A DNA stretch of 64,000 nucleotides from Kocuria coralli (GTDB taxonomy: Bacteria > Actinomycetota > Actinomycetes > Actinomycetales > Micrococcaceae): assembly GCF_008831305.1 (NCBI RefSeq), contig NZ_ML708627.1, positions 1 through 64,000 of the forward strand. Direction: 5' to 3'. The notes below the pieces were generated by a model, which was not told the DNA's origin, did not search any database, and saw nothing but the letters and a program-made list of their open reading frames with translations. Each line of letters opens with the position of its first letter. Position 1 is the first letter of the stretch. This document shows positions 25,786 to 34,972 of this stretch, piece after piece. The translations under genes and the position numbers were made by a program.

Positions 25786-26797
25786 GGGTGGCCTCCAGGA
25801 GCTCTCGCATGTCGTCTTCCAGGTGCCGGGGCTCCACGCCGAGGGTCGCCCGGACCCAGTCGTCGTCGTAGACCGTGTCGAGGTAGGGCGTCCCGCCGTC
25901 GTGGACCAGCATGGCCACCCTCCTCAGCTCCGGTCGTTCTCGCAGGAGCCCGGCCAGGGCATGGACCACTCCTCCGGTCGACGCGCCGGCCAGGATGCCC
26001 TCGGAACGCGCCAGCCAGCGGGCCCCCGCAACGCACTGGCGTTCGGTCACCCGCACCACGTCATCGGGTGTCACGTTACGGGACAATTCGGTCACCATGC
26101 CCGCCCCCATCCCCGGAAGACCCCTGGGGCCGGGCCTGCCTCCGAAGAGCGCGCTGCCCACCGCGTCGACGGCGATCACCCGGGTATCCATCGCGTGATC
26201 GGCGATATAGGCGGCGCAGCCGCCAATGGTCCCCGTCGTGCTGCAGGCCGCGACGACGGCATCGAGGCGATGACCGGCGGCCTCCGCGATCTCGCGCATG
26301 GTGCCGTCGCGGTGAGCGGCCGGGTTGGCCGGATTGCCGTACTGGTAGAGGTTCACGGCTCCGGGAAGCTCCTCGAGCAGCCGCTCCACCCGCAGCAACC
26401 GCGCCGTCAGGAGATCTCCGGTCTCCGGATCGGGCTCCGCGACCATCTCGATCCGGCCGCCCAGGGCCTTGATCGCGGCCACGGTCGCCTTGTTGGCGCG
26501 GACATCCACCACGCACACGAAGTCGAGACCCCGCACGGTGCAACCACGCGCCAGAGCCAGGCCCAGGTTGCCCGAGCTGGACTCCACCACGGTCCCGCCG
26601 GGCCTGAGCTCTCCGCTGGCCAACGCAGCATCGAGCATCGCGCCCGCCGGTCGGTCCTTCGTGCTCCCGCCGGGGTTCATGGACTCGATCTTCGCCAGCA
26701 CCTCGGCCCGGGGGAAGAGTCGGGAGAGCCGCACCAGAGGAGTCGCCCCCACCGCAGCCGATACGTCATCCAGGATGATCCCGCCGCTATCGTTCAT
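25778..26797 (-). CDS. SbnA-like PLP synthase (cysteine synthase superfamily)
   Basis: The 339-residue fold type II PLP enzyme has the lysine in NPGGSTKDRPAG (about residue 47), the substrate loop VESSSGNLGLALA and the phosphate loop ACSTTGTIGG. This pattern resembles SbnA, which joins O-phosphoserine and glutamate to make N-(2-amino-2-carboxyethyl)-glutamate, better than CysK. The window has a separate true CysK. It is the first gene of the operon and has a leaderless-type promoter. The reaction is inferred from family resemblance and neighbours. Confidence 0.82.
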   Translation of the reverse strand: MNDSGGIILDDVSAAVGATPLVRLSRLFPRAEVLAKIESMNPGGSTKDRPAGAMLDAALASGELRPGGTVVESSSGNLGLALARGCTVRGLDFVCVVDVRANKATVAAIKALGGRIEMVAEPDPETGDLLTARLLRVERLLEELPGAVNLYQYGNPANPAAHRDGTMREIAEAAGHRLDAVVAACSTTGTIGGCAAYIADHAMDTRVIAVDAVGSALFGGRPGPRGLPGMGAGMVTELSRNVTPDDVVRVTERQCVAGARWLARSEGILAGASTGGVVHALAGLLRERPELRRVAMLVHDGGTPYLDTVYDDDWVRATLGVEPRHLEDDMRELLEATRD

Positions 26798-26809
26798 CGG
26801 TCCAGCTTA
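26798..26809 (-). promoter_or_regulatory. -10 box of the SbnA-like operon, leaderless type
   Basis: On the minus strand TAAGCT (26809-26804) ends 6 nt before the ATG at 26797. Upstream, GTTAAA and GGTTAAG repeat in direct orientation about 24 bp apart and could bind a regulator. No good IdeR/DtxR iron box is visible. Confidence 0.45.
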
Positions 26810-26950
26810 ACCGCATTCATCAGCAGGCTGTTTAACGGACTTCCAGTAGGATTCTCCGCCGGGAGGCATGGCCGCCGCCCCGTGGCCGCTGGTGCCGTCG
26901 ACCGACGTCCCCCGACCGCGTCGTCCGCCCCAGCCGAGGAGCATGCTCGT

Positions 26951-27535
26951 ATGACCGTTCGCCCCGTCGTCATCACCGGTGACCCCGTCCTGCACAGGCC
27001 AGCGGCAAAGGTCACCGATTTCAACGACGACCTGCGCACGCTGATCGCCGACATGCACGAGACCATGGACGCCGCCAACGGCGTGGGCCTGGCCGCCCCC
27101 CAGATCGGGGTGGGGCTGCGCATCTTCACCTTCGTCTTCGGCAATGACGACGACGCCCCCGATCGCGGCGAGATCGTCAACCCGGTGCTGACCGTCGGCA
27201 AGATCACCGAGGAGAACCCCGATCCCGACGAGGAGGCCGAGGGCTGCCTCTCCGTGCCGGGACTCAGCTATCCGCTCAAGCGCGCCGAGTGGGTCAAGAT
27301 CGCCGGCTTCGACCCCCACGGCGTGCCGATCGGGTGGGAGGCCACCGGCTGGTTCGCCCGGGTGATGCAGCACGAGTACGACCACCTCGACGGCAAGCTC
27401 TACGTGGACCGCCTCAACACCAAGTGGGCCAGGAAGGCCAAGAAGGCCATCCGCGCCGAGGGCTGGCCCAAGGCCGGCGGCACCTGGCAGCCCGGTGTGG
27501 ACCAGGATCCCTTCGGCCACGGCGAAGAGGCCTAG
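26951..27535 (+). CDS. def: Peptide deformylase
   Basis: The 194-residue iron/zinc enzyme removes the formyl group from new proteins. All three motifs are present: GVGLAAPQ, EGCLS (metal cysteine) and QHEYDHLDG (two metal histidines and the catalytic glutamate). A GAGGAG site precedes ATG 26951. The C-terminal extension rich in Lys, Trp and Gly is common in actinobacterial forms. The gene is monocistronic with a strong terminator behind it. Confidence 0.95.
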   Translation: MTVRPVVITGDPVLHRPAAKVTDFNDDLRTLIADMHETMDAANGVGLAAPQIGVGLRIFTFVFGNDDDAPDRGEIVNPVLTVGKITEENPDPDEEAEGCLSVPGLSYPLKRAEWVKIAGFDPHGVPIGWEATGWFARVMQHEYDHLDGKLYVDRLNTKWARKAKKAIRAEGWPKAGGTWQPGVDQDPFGHGEEA

Positions 27536-27563
27536 AACCCTCCGGTTCTCCCCGTCAGCGCCA

Positions 27564-27597
27564 GGAGGGCTGCGCCGTACGGCGCAGCCCTCCTTTC
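27564..27597 (+). terminator. Rho-independent terminator after def
   Basis: GGAGGGCTGCGCCG and CGGCGCAGCCCTCC (27564-27577, 27580-27593) are perfect arms followed by TTT. It serves def, and being symmetric may also serve putA from the other side. Confidence 0.85.
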
Positions 27598-27646
27598 GCT
27601 TCAGCGTTCCCGCGTCTCCGCGTTCAGAGCCTGTGCCCGGCTCCGC

Positions 27647-30600
27647 TCATCGCTTGAGCTCCTCGGCCAGCGCGTGGAAGGCCGGTGAGGCGTTGCCGAA
27701 GCGGTGCAGGGTGATCGAGACCGCCTGCTCCTTGAGCCAGTACCTCAGCTCCACCCGCCCCGATCCGGTCACGGCGTCGTCGAGCAGAGCGACCTCCGGC
27801 CGGGCGGCCAGCCGCTCCCGCAGTGCGGGAGCCACCGAGCCGAGCAGACGCACGCGCGCCCCCACCGAGACGTCATAGGCGCCCTCGGCGAGCCGGTCGG
27901 TGAAGGAGGACTCGTCCAGGACCGCCGGAGCGCCGAAGCCCAGCCGCGCGGCAGCGGTGGTCAGCACCGCCGAGACCTCGGGGGTCGCACCGGGATCGGC
28001 CACGATGGTCAGCCCCGCTCCGGCACGGCGAGCCGCGACGAGGGCACGGACCGTTTCCTCGGCCTGAGCGTCGGCACCGACCCGGAGGATCAGGTCGGCC
28101 GGGCGGTACCGGAAGATATTGGCCTCGCTGTGCAGCCCGGTCAGGTCGCGGGCGGCGCCGAACTCGGTGGCCCAGGCCGCGGCGTCGTCGGCGGCGGCCC
28201 CGGCCACCCAGTCGATGCCACGCGCGTCGAGCAGCCGCTCGTCCTCGATCTCCCGCAGCAGGGCGTCGATCGCGGCATCGCCCGAGGGGTGCCGCTCGGA
28301 GGCCGGCTGCGTGGTGTCGTGCCAGCTGCCCATCATCATGACGTAGTTCGGGCCGCCGGCCTTGGAACCCAGTCCCACCGAGGACTGCTTCCAGCCGCCG
28401 AAGGACTGCCGCTGCACGATCGCGCCGGTGATCCCGCGGTTCACGTAGGCGTTGCCCACCTGGACACGGTCGGCCCAGGTGCGGACCTCGGCCGGATCCA
28501 GGCTGTGGATGCCGCCGGTCAGGCCGAAATCGGTCGCGTTCTGCAGCTCGATGGCCTCGTCCAGGTCGCCTGCCCGCATCAGCCCCAGCACGGGCCCGAA
28601 GACCTCGGTGAGGTGGAAGAAGGAGCCCGGCTTGACGCCGTCCTTGATGCCCGGGGTCCACAGGCGGCCCGAGTCGTCGAGCTGCCTGGGCTTCAGCAGC
28701 CAGCTTTCGCCGTCCTCCAGCTGCGTCAGTGCGCGGTGCAGCTTGTCGCTGGGCAGCTCGGTGAGCGGGCCCATGGTCGCGGAGAGATTGGTGGGCCAGT
28801 CGACCACCATGGACGCGGCGGCGTCGACCAGCTGACGGCGGAACCGCTCCGAGCCGTAGACGCTGCCGACCAGGATGCCCAGGGAGGCCGCGGAGCACTT
28901 CTGCCCGGCGTGGCCGAAGGCGGAGTGGACCAGGTCGGAGACCGCCAGGTCGCGGTCAGCGGCAGGGGTGACCACCAGGGCGTTCTTCCCGGAGGTCTCG
29001 GCGCTGATCTGCAGCTCGGGACGCCAGGAGGCGAACATCGAGGCGGTCTCCGAGGCACCGGTCAGGATGACCCGGTCCACGCCGGGGTGGCTGACCAGGG
29101 CCTTTCCGGCGTCGCGGTTGGCCGGGTAGACCCCGCGCAGAACCTCGCGCGGCACGCCGGCCTCCCACAGGGCATCCAGGATCGCCATCGAGCAGTGCGG
29201 GCTCGGCTTGGAGGGCTTGTGGATGACGCCGGCACCTGCCGCCAGCGCGGCGAAGGTCGATCCGGCGGGGATGGCCAGGGGGAAGTTCCACGGCGGCGTC
29301 ACCAGGACCACCCGGTCGGGGGTGAAGCCGGCGTTCTGCACGCCGTCGAGCTCCATCGCGGAGTGGGCGTAGTAGCGGGCGAAGTCGATCGCCTCGGAGA
29401 CCTCGGGGTCGGACTGGGCCACGGACTTCCCCACCTCGGCCGCGGCGATCGAGACCAGGTGACCACGGCGGGTGGCGAGGATCTCGGCGGTCCGGTAGAG
29501 GATCCGCGCGCGCTCGGCGGCGGGGCGGGCGGCCCACTCGAGCGCAGCGTCGCGGGTGGAGGCCACGAGGTCCTCGACGGAGCCGGTGTCGACGGACTCC
29601 GGAGCGAGCTGTTCCTCGAGCCAGCCCTCCTGGGCGGAGATTCTGATGGCTTCCCGGGCCCAGTCCTGGTTGGCTCGCAGCGCCGGGTCGGTGTCGGGCT
29701 CGTTGACGAAACGCGAGAGGGGCTGATCCGCGGCCGCAGGTTCCGGCAGGGTCTCCCCCGAGCGGTCCTGACGGTGCTGCGGGGCCGGTGCGGCGTACCC
29801 GTCGGACTCCAGGATGGTGGCGAGGTCATCGAGGGAGGCGCGGAACCTGCGCTCCTCCCGGACGAAGATCTCGTTGCCCGGCTCCAGGTCGAAGATCCCG
29901 GACATGAAGTTCTCGCTCGCCGCGTTCTCCTCGAGCCGGCGCACCAGGTAGGAGATCGCGACGTCGAACTCCTGCGGCCGGACGGCGGGCACGTAGAGCA
30001 GCAGCTGCCCGACGTCGTCGCTCACGGCGGCTGCCTGCTCGGAGGCCATGCCCTGCAGCATCTCGAACTCCACCCGCCCGGACACGCCGCGCTCGACGGC
30101 CAGCAGGTGGGCGAAGGCGATGTCGAAGAGGTTGTGACCGGCGACGCCGATCCGCAGGCCCTCCATGCGCTCGGAGGTGAACAGCCAGTGCAGCACGAGC
30201 TTGTAGTTGGCGTCACTGGCCTGCTTGGAGTCGCAGGTGGCCACAGGCCAGCCCGCCACCTCGGCGTGCACCTTCTCCATGGCCAGGTTGGCGCCCTTGA
30301 CCAGGCGGACCTTGATGCCGGCCCCTCCGTCGCGGACTCGCTGCGTGGCGAAACCGGAGAGCTCCTGCATGGCGCCCAGTGCGTCGGGGAGATAGGCCTG
30401 CAGGACGATCCCGGCCTCGAGCTCCTTGATCTCGGGCTGGGACAGGAGGCGCTTGAAGACCTCGACGGTCAGCCGCAGGTCCCGGTACTCCTCCATGTCC
30501 AGATTGATGAACTTGGTTCCGGCGGGTGCCTGGGCGGCTTCACGGTACAGCGGGGACAGGCGCTCGACCACGTAGTCGACGGTCTCGTCGAAGCCCCACA

Positions 30601-31213
30601 TCGAGATCTGCGAGGCGATCGAGGAGACCTTGATGGAGACGTAATCGACGTCGTCGCGGGCCAGCAGCCGCCGGGTCTCCTCGAGATGACGGTCGGCCTC
30701 CCCCTCGCCCAGCACGGCCTCGCCGAGCAGGTTGATATTGAGGCGGTGACCGTCCCGGGTGAGCTCCGCGACGGCCTTGCCCAGCTGCTTGTCGCGGGCG
30801 TCGACGATCATGTGCCCGACCATCGAGCGGATCCGAGTCCGAGCGGCGGGGACCACGACGGAGGGGAGGTACTTGGCCAGGGCGGAGCCGGCCTTGATCT
30901 GCGCCCGGTCCAGGGCGGACAGCGTGGCGGGTGCGATCCCTCCGAGCTCGGCCAGCGCCTCCGCGGCGGCCTTCGAGTCCTCGGTCCGGATCACGCGGTC
31001 GACGAAGCCGACCGTGAAGTCCAGCCCGTTGGGGTCCGACAGCACGGCGGACAGCCGCTCCGCCGAGGGATTGGCGGTTCCCCGCCCCTTCCCGTTCTCG
31101 AGCCAGCGGCTCACCCTGGCGGCGGCGTCGTCGGCGATGCGGTTCAGCTCGCTGCTGGATTCGGAGTGGTTCCCGGTGATCTGGGTGACGCGGGGATGGG
31201 TCGAGGTGTCCAT
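27647..31213 (-). CDS. putA: Bifunctional proline dehydrogenase / P5C dehydrogenase
   Basis: The 1188-residue PutA oxidises proline to glutamate. The PRODH barrel occupies about residues 100-480 (INLLGEAVLGEGEADRH, YVSIKVSSI, LDMEEYRDL, KGANLAMEKVHAEV, GVAGHNLFDIA). The aldehyde dehydrogenase domain starts near residue 480-530, with a binding loop VLVTPPWNFPLAIPAGS, catalytic GHAGQKCSAASLG cysteine and the motif LTGASETASMF. A C-terminal tail of about 160 residues follows. The ATG at 31213 has a perfect AAGGAGG site. There is no N-terminal ribbon-helix-helix domain, so the repressor function is elsewhere, probably the divergent gene. Confidence 0.95.
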   Translation of the reverse strand: MDTSTHPRVTQITGNHSESSSELNRIADDAAARVSRWLENGKGRGTANPSAERLSAVLSDPNGLDFTVGFVDRVIRTEDSKAAAEALAELGGIAPATLSALDRAQIKAGSALAKYLPSVVVPAARTRIRSMVGHMIVDARDKQLGKAVAELTRDGHRLNINLLGEAVLGEGEADRHLEETRRLLARDDVDYVSIKVSSIASQISMWGFDETVDYVVERLSPLYREAAQAPAGTKFINLDMEEYRDLRLTVEVFKRLLSQPEIKELEAGIVLQAYLPDALGAMQELSGFATQRVRDGGAGIKVRLVKGANLAMEKVHAEVAGWPVATCDSKQASDANYKLVLHWLFTSERMEGLRIGVAGHNLFDIAFAHLLAVERGVSGRVEFEMLQGMASEQAAAVSDDVGQLLLYVPAVRPQEFDVAISYLVRRLEENAASENFMSGIFDLEPGNEIFVREERRFRASLDDLATILESDGYAAPAPQHRQDRSGETLPEPAAADQPLSRFVNEPDTDPALRANQDWAREAIRISAQEGWLEEQLAPESVDTGSVEDLVASTRDAALEWAARPAAERARILYRTAEILATRRGHLVSIAAAEVGKSVAQSDPEVSEAIDFARYYAHSAMELDGVQNAGFTPDRVVLVTPPWNFPLAIPAGSTFAALAAGAGVIHKPSKPSPHCSMAILDALWEAGVPREVLRGVYPANRDAGKALVSHPGVDRVILTGASETASMFASWRPELQISAETSGKNALVVTPAADRDLAVSDLVHSAFGHAGQKCSAASLGILVGSVYGSERFRRQLVDAAASMVVDWPTNLSATMGPLTELPSDKLHRALTQLEDGESWLLKPRQLDDSGRLWTPGIKDGVKPGSFFHLTEVFGPVLGLMRAGDLDEAIELQNATDFGLTGGIHSLDPAEVRTWADRVQVGNAYVNRGITGAIVQRQSFGGWKQSSVGLGSKAGGPNYVMMMGSWHDTTQPASERHPSGDAAIDALLREIEDERLLDARGIDWVAGAAADDAAAWATEFGAARDLTGLHSEANIFRYRPADLILRVGADAQAEETVRALVAARRAGAGLTIVADPGATPEVSAVLTTAAARLGFGAPAVLDESSFTDRLAEGAYDVSVGARVRLLGSVAPALRERLAARPEVALLDDAVTGSGRVELRYWLKEQAVSITLHRFGNASPAFHALAEELKR

Positions 31214-31386
31214 GTGATCCTCCTTCGGAAGACATCGGCTGGGGAAGACGTTCGGGGCCGGCCCCGTCGGTGGGCTCACCGTGGGTGATCCGGCGCTGCG
31301 GTGACGCCTGCCCAGAGAAGTGGCACGGCGCGCGTTGAGCCCAGTGTGTGGCCCCGCACATCGACGGGAAAAGGGCCGGGCTCCCG

Positions 31387-31408
31387 TTTGAATCAGCTTT
31401 GAGTCAAA
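31387..31408. promoter_or_regulatory. Candidate operator at the putA regulator promoter
   Basis: TTTGAATC (31387-31394) and GAGTCAAA (31401-31408) pair at 7 of 8 positions with a 6-bp spacer, ending 8 nt before the regulator ATG. It overlaps the likely promoter of that gene and lies in the putA divergent region. Confidence 0.5.
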
Positions 31409-31416
31409 ATAGGACC

Positions 31417-32850
31417 ATGAACTCGATTCCACCTCATCCTCCGCCTGCGGGACGGGCCGGTGGCCAGAGCGGCCAGCCCCGCGGGCGGCCGCGGGTCCAG
31501 GAGGCCGCCGACGACATCGTGGCGAGCGTGCTGGCCACCGCGGGGCCCCGTGTCGGCACCCGCGACTTCTCCACACGTCGCATCGCCCTGCTGACCGGTC
31601 TGAGCCAGTCCGTGGTGACCCGATCGGTGCACCGGATCCGGGGGTCCTCGCGCAGCCCCGAGGAGCGGCACTCGATGCACCTCACCGAGTTCCGCGTCGA
31701 GTTCCCCCGCATCGTCCTGGTCTTCGGGCCGGGCGAGACCGCGCCGCCTGGGCAGACGCAGGCCTTCACCCGCCGGGCGGCCGCGCTCATGGCGGCCCTG
31801 CACGTCTCGGGCGCACGCGAGTGGCCGAGCGAATCGGCCCTTCCCGCCGCCGAGCGGAGCCTGCCCGGGGGCATGCTGCGCCTGGTCTGGGAGCCGTGGG
31901 CCCAGCCGTGGCCCGACTTCCTCGCGCAGGTATCGGCCGCGCTCGACGCCTGCGCCCCGGGCGTGGACGCCATCCCGGGCGACCTTCTGAGCCAGCTCGC
32001 CGCGAAAGCCGGCAGGGGCCTCCTGGGAGTGCGCTGGCAACGCCGGGACTCAGCACCCCGTGGGGGCGCCTGGCAGGAAATTGAGGAGATTTCTGAATCA
32101 AACACCCTGAGCGTGCCGGAATACCCGCCCCCTGGCCGGGGCCGTTCGATGGGACCGCGTTGGCTGCCCCAGGATCAGCTGTCCATCACCGAGCAGATCG
32201 CGATCGCGCTGCGGAAGGAGGTCATGAACGCCGGTTTCCGCCCCGGCGACCACCTGGCCCCCGCTGTGCTGGCCTCCGGACTGGGCCTGACCATGCCGAC
32301 GGTCCGCGCGGCCATGCGCCGGATGGTCGACGACGGCCTGCTCGCCTACTCGGGCGGCCACTTCACCGTGCCGGAGGTGACCGGCCAGGACGTCACCGAC
32401 CTCTACGCCTCCCGCCTCCACGTCGGCTCGGTGCTGCTGCGAGGATGCTGCGCACAGCCCCGGCACCGGTTCCTGGCCCCGCGCCTGGCGCTGCGCGCAC
32501 TCGAGGCAGCCGCCGCCGAGGGCAGCGGGACGGATGTCGACCAGGCGGACCTGCACTTCCAGCAGGAACTGGCCGATGCCAGCGGCCTGACCCAGTCGGC
32601 CCGGACCTTCCACGCCCTGACGCTGCGCGTGCGGATGTTCATCTCCGTCCTGCAGCTGGACTACAGCCCCGCCGCGGACCGGATCGTCAGCGACGACACC
32701 CGGATCCTCCGGGCGCTGCTCGACGGCAGGGCCGAGGAGGCCGTGGCCCTGTGGCGCTCCAAGCTGGACAACGCCGTGCGCCACATGTCCGCGCTGTCCC
32801 CCACGGCCTTCGACCGGGACCTGTGGCAGCGCCTGACGGCAGCCGACTGA
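31417..32850 (+). CDS. Two-part regulator: N-terminal HTH-like region plus GntR/FCD-like domain
   Basis: The 477-residue protein has an unusual build. Residues about 25-75 look like a helix-turn-helix (GTRDFSTRRIALLTGLSQSV), followed by about 160 residues I do not recognise. A GntR-type winged helix (SITEQIAIALRKEVMNAG to RMVDDGLLAYSGGHF) comes near residues 250-315, and an FCD-like helical effector domain ends it. It diverges from putA by about 200 bp, so it probably controls proline use. The double DNA-binding arrangement is not a standard GntR layout. An alternative reading is that only the GntR part binds DNA. Confidence 0.75.
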   Translation: MNSIPPHPPPAGRAGGQSGQPRGRPRVQEAADDIVASVLATAGPRVGTRDFSTRRIALLTGLSQSVVTRSVHRIRGSSRSPEERHSMHLTEFRVEFPRIVLVFGPGETAPPGQTQAFTRRAAALMAALHVSGAREWPSESALPAAERSLPGGMLRLVWEPWAQPWPDFLAQVSAALDACAPGVDAIPGDLLSQLAAKAGRGLLGVRWQRRDSAPRGGAWQEIEEISESNTLSVPEYPPPGRGRSMGPRWLPQDQLSITEQIAIALRKEVMNAGFRPGDHLAPAVLASGLGLTMPTVRAAMRRMVDDGLLAYSGGHFTVPEVTGQDVTDLYASRLHVGSVLLRGCCAQPRHRFLAPRLALRALEAAAAEGSGTDVDQADLHFQQELADASGLTQSARTFHALTLRVRMFISVLQLDYSPAADRIVSDDTRILRALLDGRAEEAVALWRSKLDNAVRHMSALSPTAFDRDLWQRLTAAD

Positions 32851-32902
32851 GCCCCGTGGTCCCCGGAACGTCGGGACCGGGCCGAGCTGTCCGCGGCACG
32901 AC

Positions 32903-32930
32903 GTGACCCTCCGTTCAGTACAATTACAAT
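32903..32930 (+). promoter_or_regulatory. Promoter candidate of the hydroxyproline operon
   Basis: The direct repeat TACAATTACAAT (32919-32930) supplies a -10 box. GTGACC (32903-32908) is a weak -35 at 16 bp from the second hexamer. The AT-rich repeat stands out from the GC-rich surroundings. Confidence 0.4.
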
Positions 32931-33019
32931 GCCAGTAGATGTGCAGGGCAGCTCGGCTCGTCCCCATCGCTACCCTGAATAGCCTGAACAGGACGGAAGA
33001 GGAGGAGGGGAACGTACCC

Positions 33020-34033
33020 GTGGAGACCTACCGGACAGCCGACTACCACACAGCCGGCGAACCGTTTCGCATCGTCACGGAGATCGGCACGCCGATCCCC
33101 GGGGAGACGGTGGCCGAACGCCGCGTCCATGCCATGAACTCAGCAGCGATCGAGCGGGTCCGCCGTATCCTCTGCTTCGAGCCCCGCGGGCACGCCGACA
33201 TGTACGGCGGGTTCATCACCCCTCCCGACGACGACGGCGCGGACTTCGGCGTCCTGTTCTGGCACAAGGACGGCTTCTCGACGGCCTGCGGTCACGGGAC
33301 CATCGCACTGGGCGTCTGGGCGGTCGAGTCGGGCCTCGCAGAAGCCCCGGCCACCGGCACCACCGACGTGGTCATCGACGTGCCCTCGGGGCGGGTCACG
33401 GCCAGGGTGCATACCGAGGAGGGCCGGGTGACCGCCGCGGACTTCGTGAACGTCCCCGGGTACGTGCTGGCCACGGGGGTCACGGTGCCGACCTCGCGCG
33501 GCGAGGTCACCGTCGACGTCACCTACGGCGGCGCCATCTACGCCCAGCTGGACGTGACCACCGTGGGCGAGAGCATCCACCCCTCGAGGACCGGCGATCT
33601 CATCGCCCTGGGGCGTGAGATCAAGTGGGCGCTCAACGACTCTCCCGTGGCGGAGCATCCCGTCGACGACCGGCTCAGCGGCATCTACGGCACGATCCTG
33701 TTCGAGGATCTTCCGCGGCAGCGTCCCGACGTCGTCTCCCAGCGCAACGCCACGATCTTCGCCGACGGCGAGCTGGACCGCTCCCCCTGCGGCTCCGGCA
33801 CGTGCGCCCGGGTGGCGACGCTGACGGTCTCCGGGGTCCTCGCCGAAGATGCGGTGCTGGAGCACGGATCCATCGTGGGTTCCTCCTTCACGGCCCGCGT
33901 GCTGGAGCGCACCGAGGTGGCCGGCTACGAGGCGGTGGTCACCCAGGTCTCGGGCATGGCCTACCCGACCGGGGAGAGCATCTTCACTGTCGATCCGCAC
34001 GACCCCCTCGTCCCCGGGTTCGTGCTGCGATGA
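33020..34033 (+). CDS. Proline racemase / 4-hydroxyproline epimerase family protein
   Basis: The 337-residue protein keeps both catalytic cysteines of the family: CGHGTIA (about residue 90) and RSPCGSGTCAR (about residue 255). Dehydratase members (trans-3-hydroxyproline) usually have threonine at the second position, so a racemase or epimerase is favoured. I chose GTG 33020 because of the GAGGAGGGG about 10 nt upstream. It is the first gene of an operon with a pyrroline-2-carboxylate reductase-like gene and a GntR regulator, a layout seen in hydroxyproline or D-proline use. Confidence 0.85.
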   Translation: METYRTADYHTAGEPFRIVTEIGTPIPGETVAERRVHAMNSAAIERVRRILCFEPRGHADMYGGFITPPDDDGADFGVLFWHKDGFSTACGHGTIALGVWAVESGLAEAPATGTTDVVIDVPSGRVTARVHTEEGRVTAADFVNVPGYVLATGVTVPTSRGEVTVDVTYGGAIYAQLDVTTVGESIHPSRTGDLIALGREIKWALNDSPVAEHPVDDRLSGIYGTILFEDLPRQRPDVVSQRNATIFADGELDRSPCGSGTCARVATLTVSGVLAEDAVLEHGSIVGSSFTARVLERTEVAGYEAVVTQVSGMAYPTGESIFTVDPHDPLVPGFVLR

Positions 34034-34953
34034 GCGTCGAGCAGGTGGGCCCCGCCCAGATCGCAGAAGCGCTCCCGCCCGCCGCGGCGGTCGACGCCCT
34101 GCGGCAGGCCCTCGTCGACGGCTACGATCCCGCCACCGATGCGGCGCGCCAGAGCATGCGGATGCCGCACGGCGAGATGCTCATCATGCCCTCGGCGGTG
34201 GGCGATGCCGCCGGGATCAAGGTGCTCACCGTGGCGCCTGCCGACCCCGGGCGGACGCTGCCCCGGATCCAGGGCCAGTACCTGCTCTTCGACGGGACGA
34301 CCCTCTCCCCCAGGATGATCCTCGACGGCGAGGCCCTGACCTCGCTGCGCACGCCCGCGGTCTCCTTCGCAGGCGTCAAGGACCTGCTGGTCGGCTCGGC
34401 CGAGCCCCTCGAGGCCGTGGTCTTCGGCACCGGTCCGCAGGGCGTCGCCCACGCGGAGACGCTGAAGGATCTGCTGCGCGGCGTGCGGGAGGTCTCGATC
34501 GCGTTCGTCAGCCGCACGCGGCCCGAGCACCTCGCCCCCTGGCTCGCCGCCGGCAGCCCGCAGGCGCGGGCCGCGGTGGCGCGTGCGGGGCTGGTGGTCT
34601 GCGCCACCACCAGCACGGAGCCGCTGCTGGGTCTGTCCGACGTCCGCTCGGACGCCGTCGTGGTGGCCGTGGGCTCCCACTCCCCCGACGCCCGCGAGCT
34701 GGCCTCCGACCTCATGGGCGCCGCCCAGGTGATCGTCGAAGACCTGAGCACCGCGCTGGCCGAGTGCGGCGACGTCGTCCTGGCCGTCGAGGACGGTTCC
34801 CTCGACCCGGCCGGGCTCATCACCATGCGCGGGCTGGTCCGCGGCGAGCAGACCGTGGACGACCACGCACCGGTCGTCTTCAAGACCTCCGGGATGTCAT
34901 GGGAGGATTTGATCCTGTCCCGTGCGATCGCCGAGGTGATCGCGCCGCTCTAG
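34030..34953 (+). CDS. Ornithine cyclodeaminase/mu-crystallin family reductase
   Basis: The 307-residue NAD(P)-dependent protein has VFGTGPQGVAHAETL in the Rossmann domain (about residue 137) and upstream LMPSAVG/MILDGEALTSLRTPA. The family includes ornithine cyclodeaminase, SbnB and delta1-pyrroline-2-carboxylate reductase. Coupling (ATGA) to the proline racemase-like gene favours pyrroline-2-carboxylate reductase. That would turn the product of hydroxyproline dehydration or D-proline oxidation into L-proline for PutA. Confidence 0.8.
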   Translation: MSVEQVGPAQIAEALPPAAAVDALRQALVDGYDPATDAARQSMRMPHGEMLIMPSAVGDAAGIKVLTVAPADPGRTLPRIQGQYLLFDGTTLSPRMILDGEALTSLRTPAVSFAGVKDLLVGSAEPLEAVVFGTGPQGVAHAETLKDLLRGVREVSIAFVSRTRPEHLAPWLAAGSPQARAAVARAGLVVCATTSTEPLLGLSDVRSDAVVVAVGSHSPDARELASDLMGAAQVIVEDLSTALAECGDVVLAVEDGSLDPAGLITMRGLVRGEQTVDDHAPVVFKTSGMSWEDLILSRAIAEVIAPL

Positions 34954-34972
34954 GGCTACAGGAAGGCCGCAC

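Noticed and set aside
27704-31288. Very long plus-strand open frame (about 1190 codons)
   Set aside because: It lies antisense to putA, is rich in Gly, Arg, Asp and His, and shows no family motif; it is a shadow caused by GC bias.
34030-34953. Possible SbnB partner of the SbnA-like gene
   Set aside because: The family fits, but it is coupled to the proline racemase-like gene, far from the SbnA-like operon; pyrroline-2-carboxylate reductase is the better reading.
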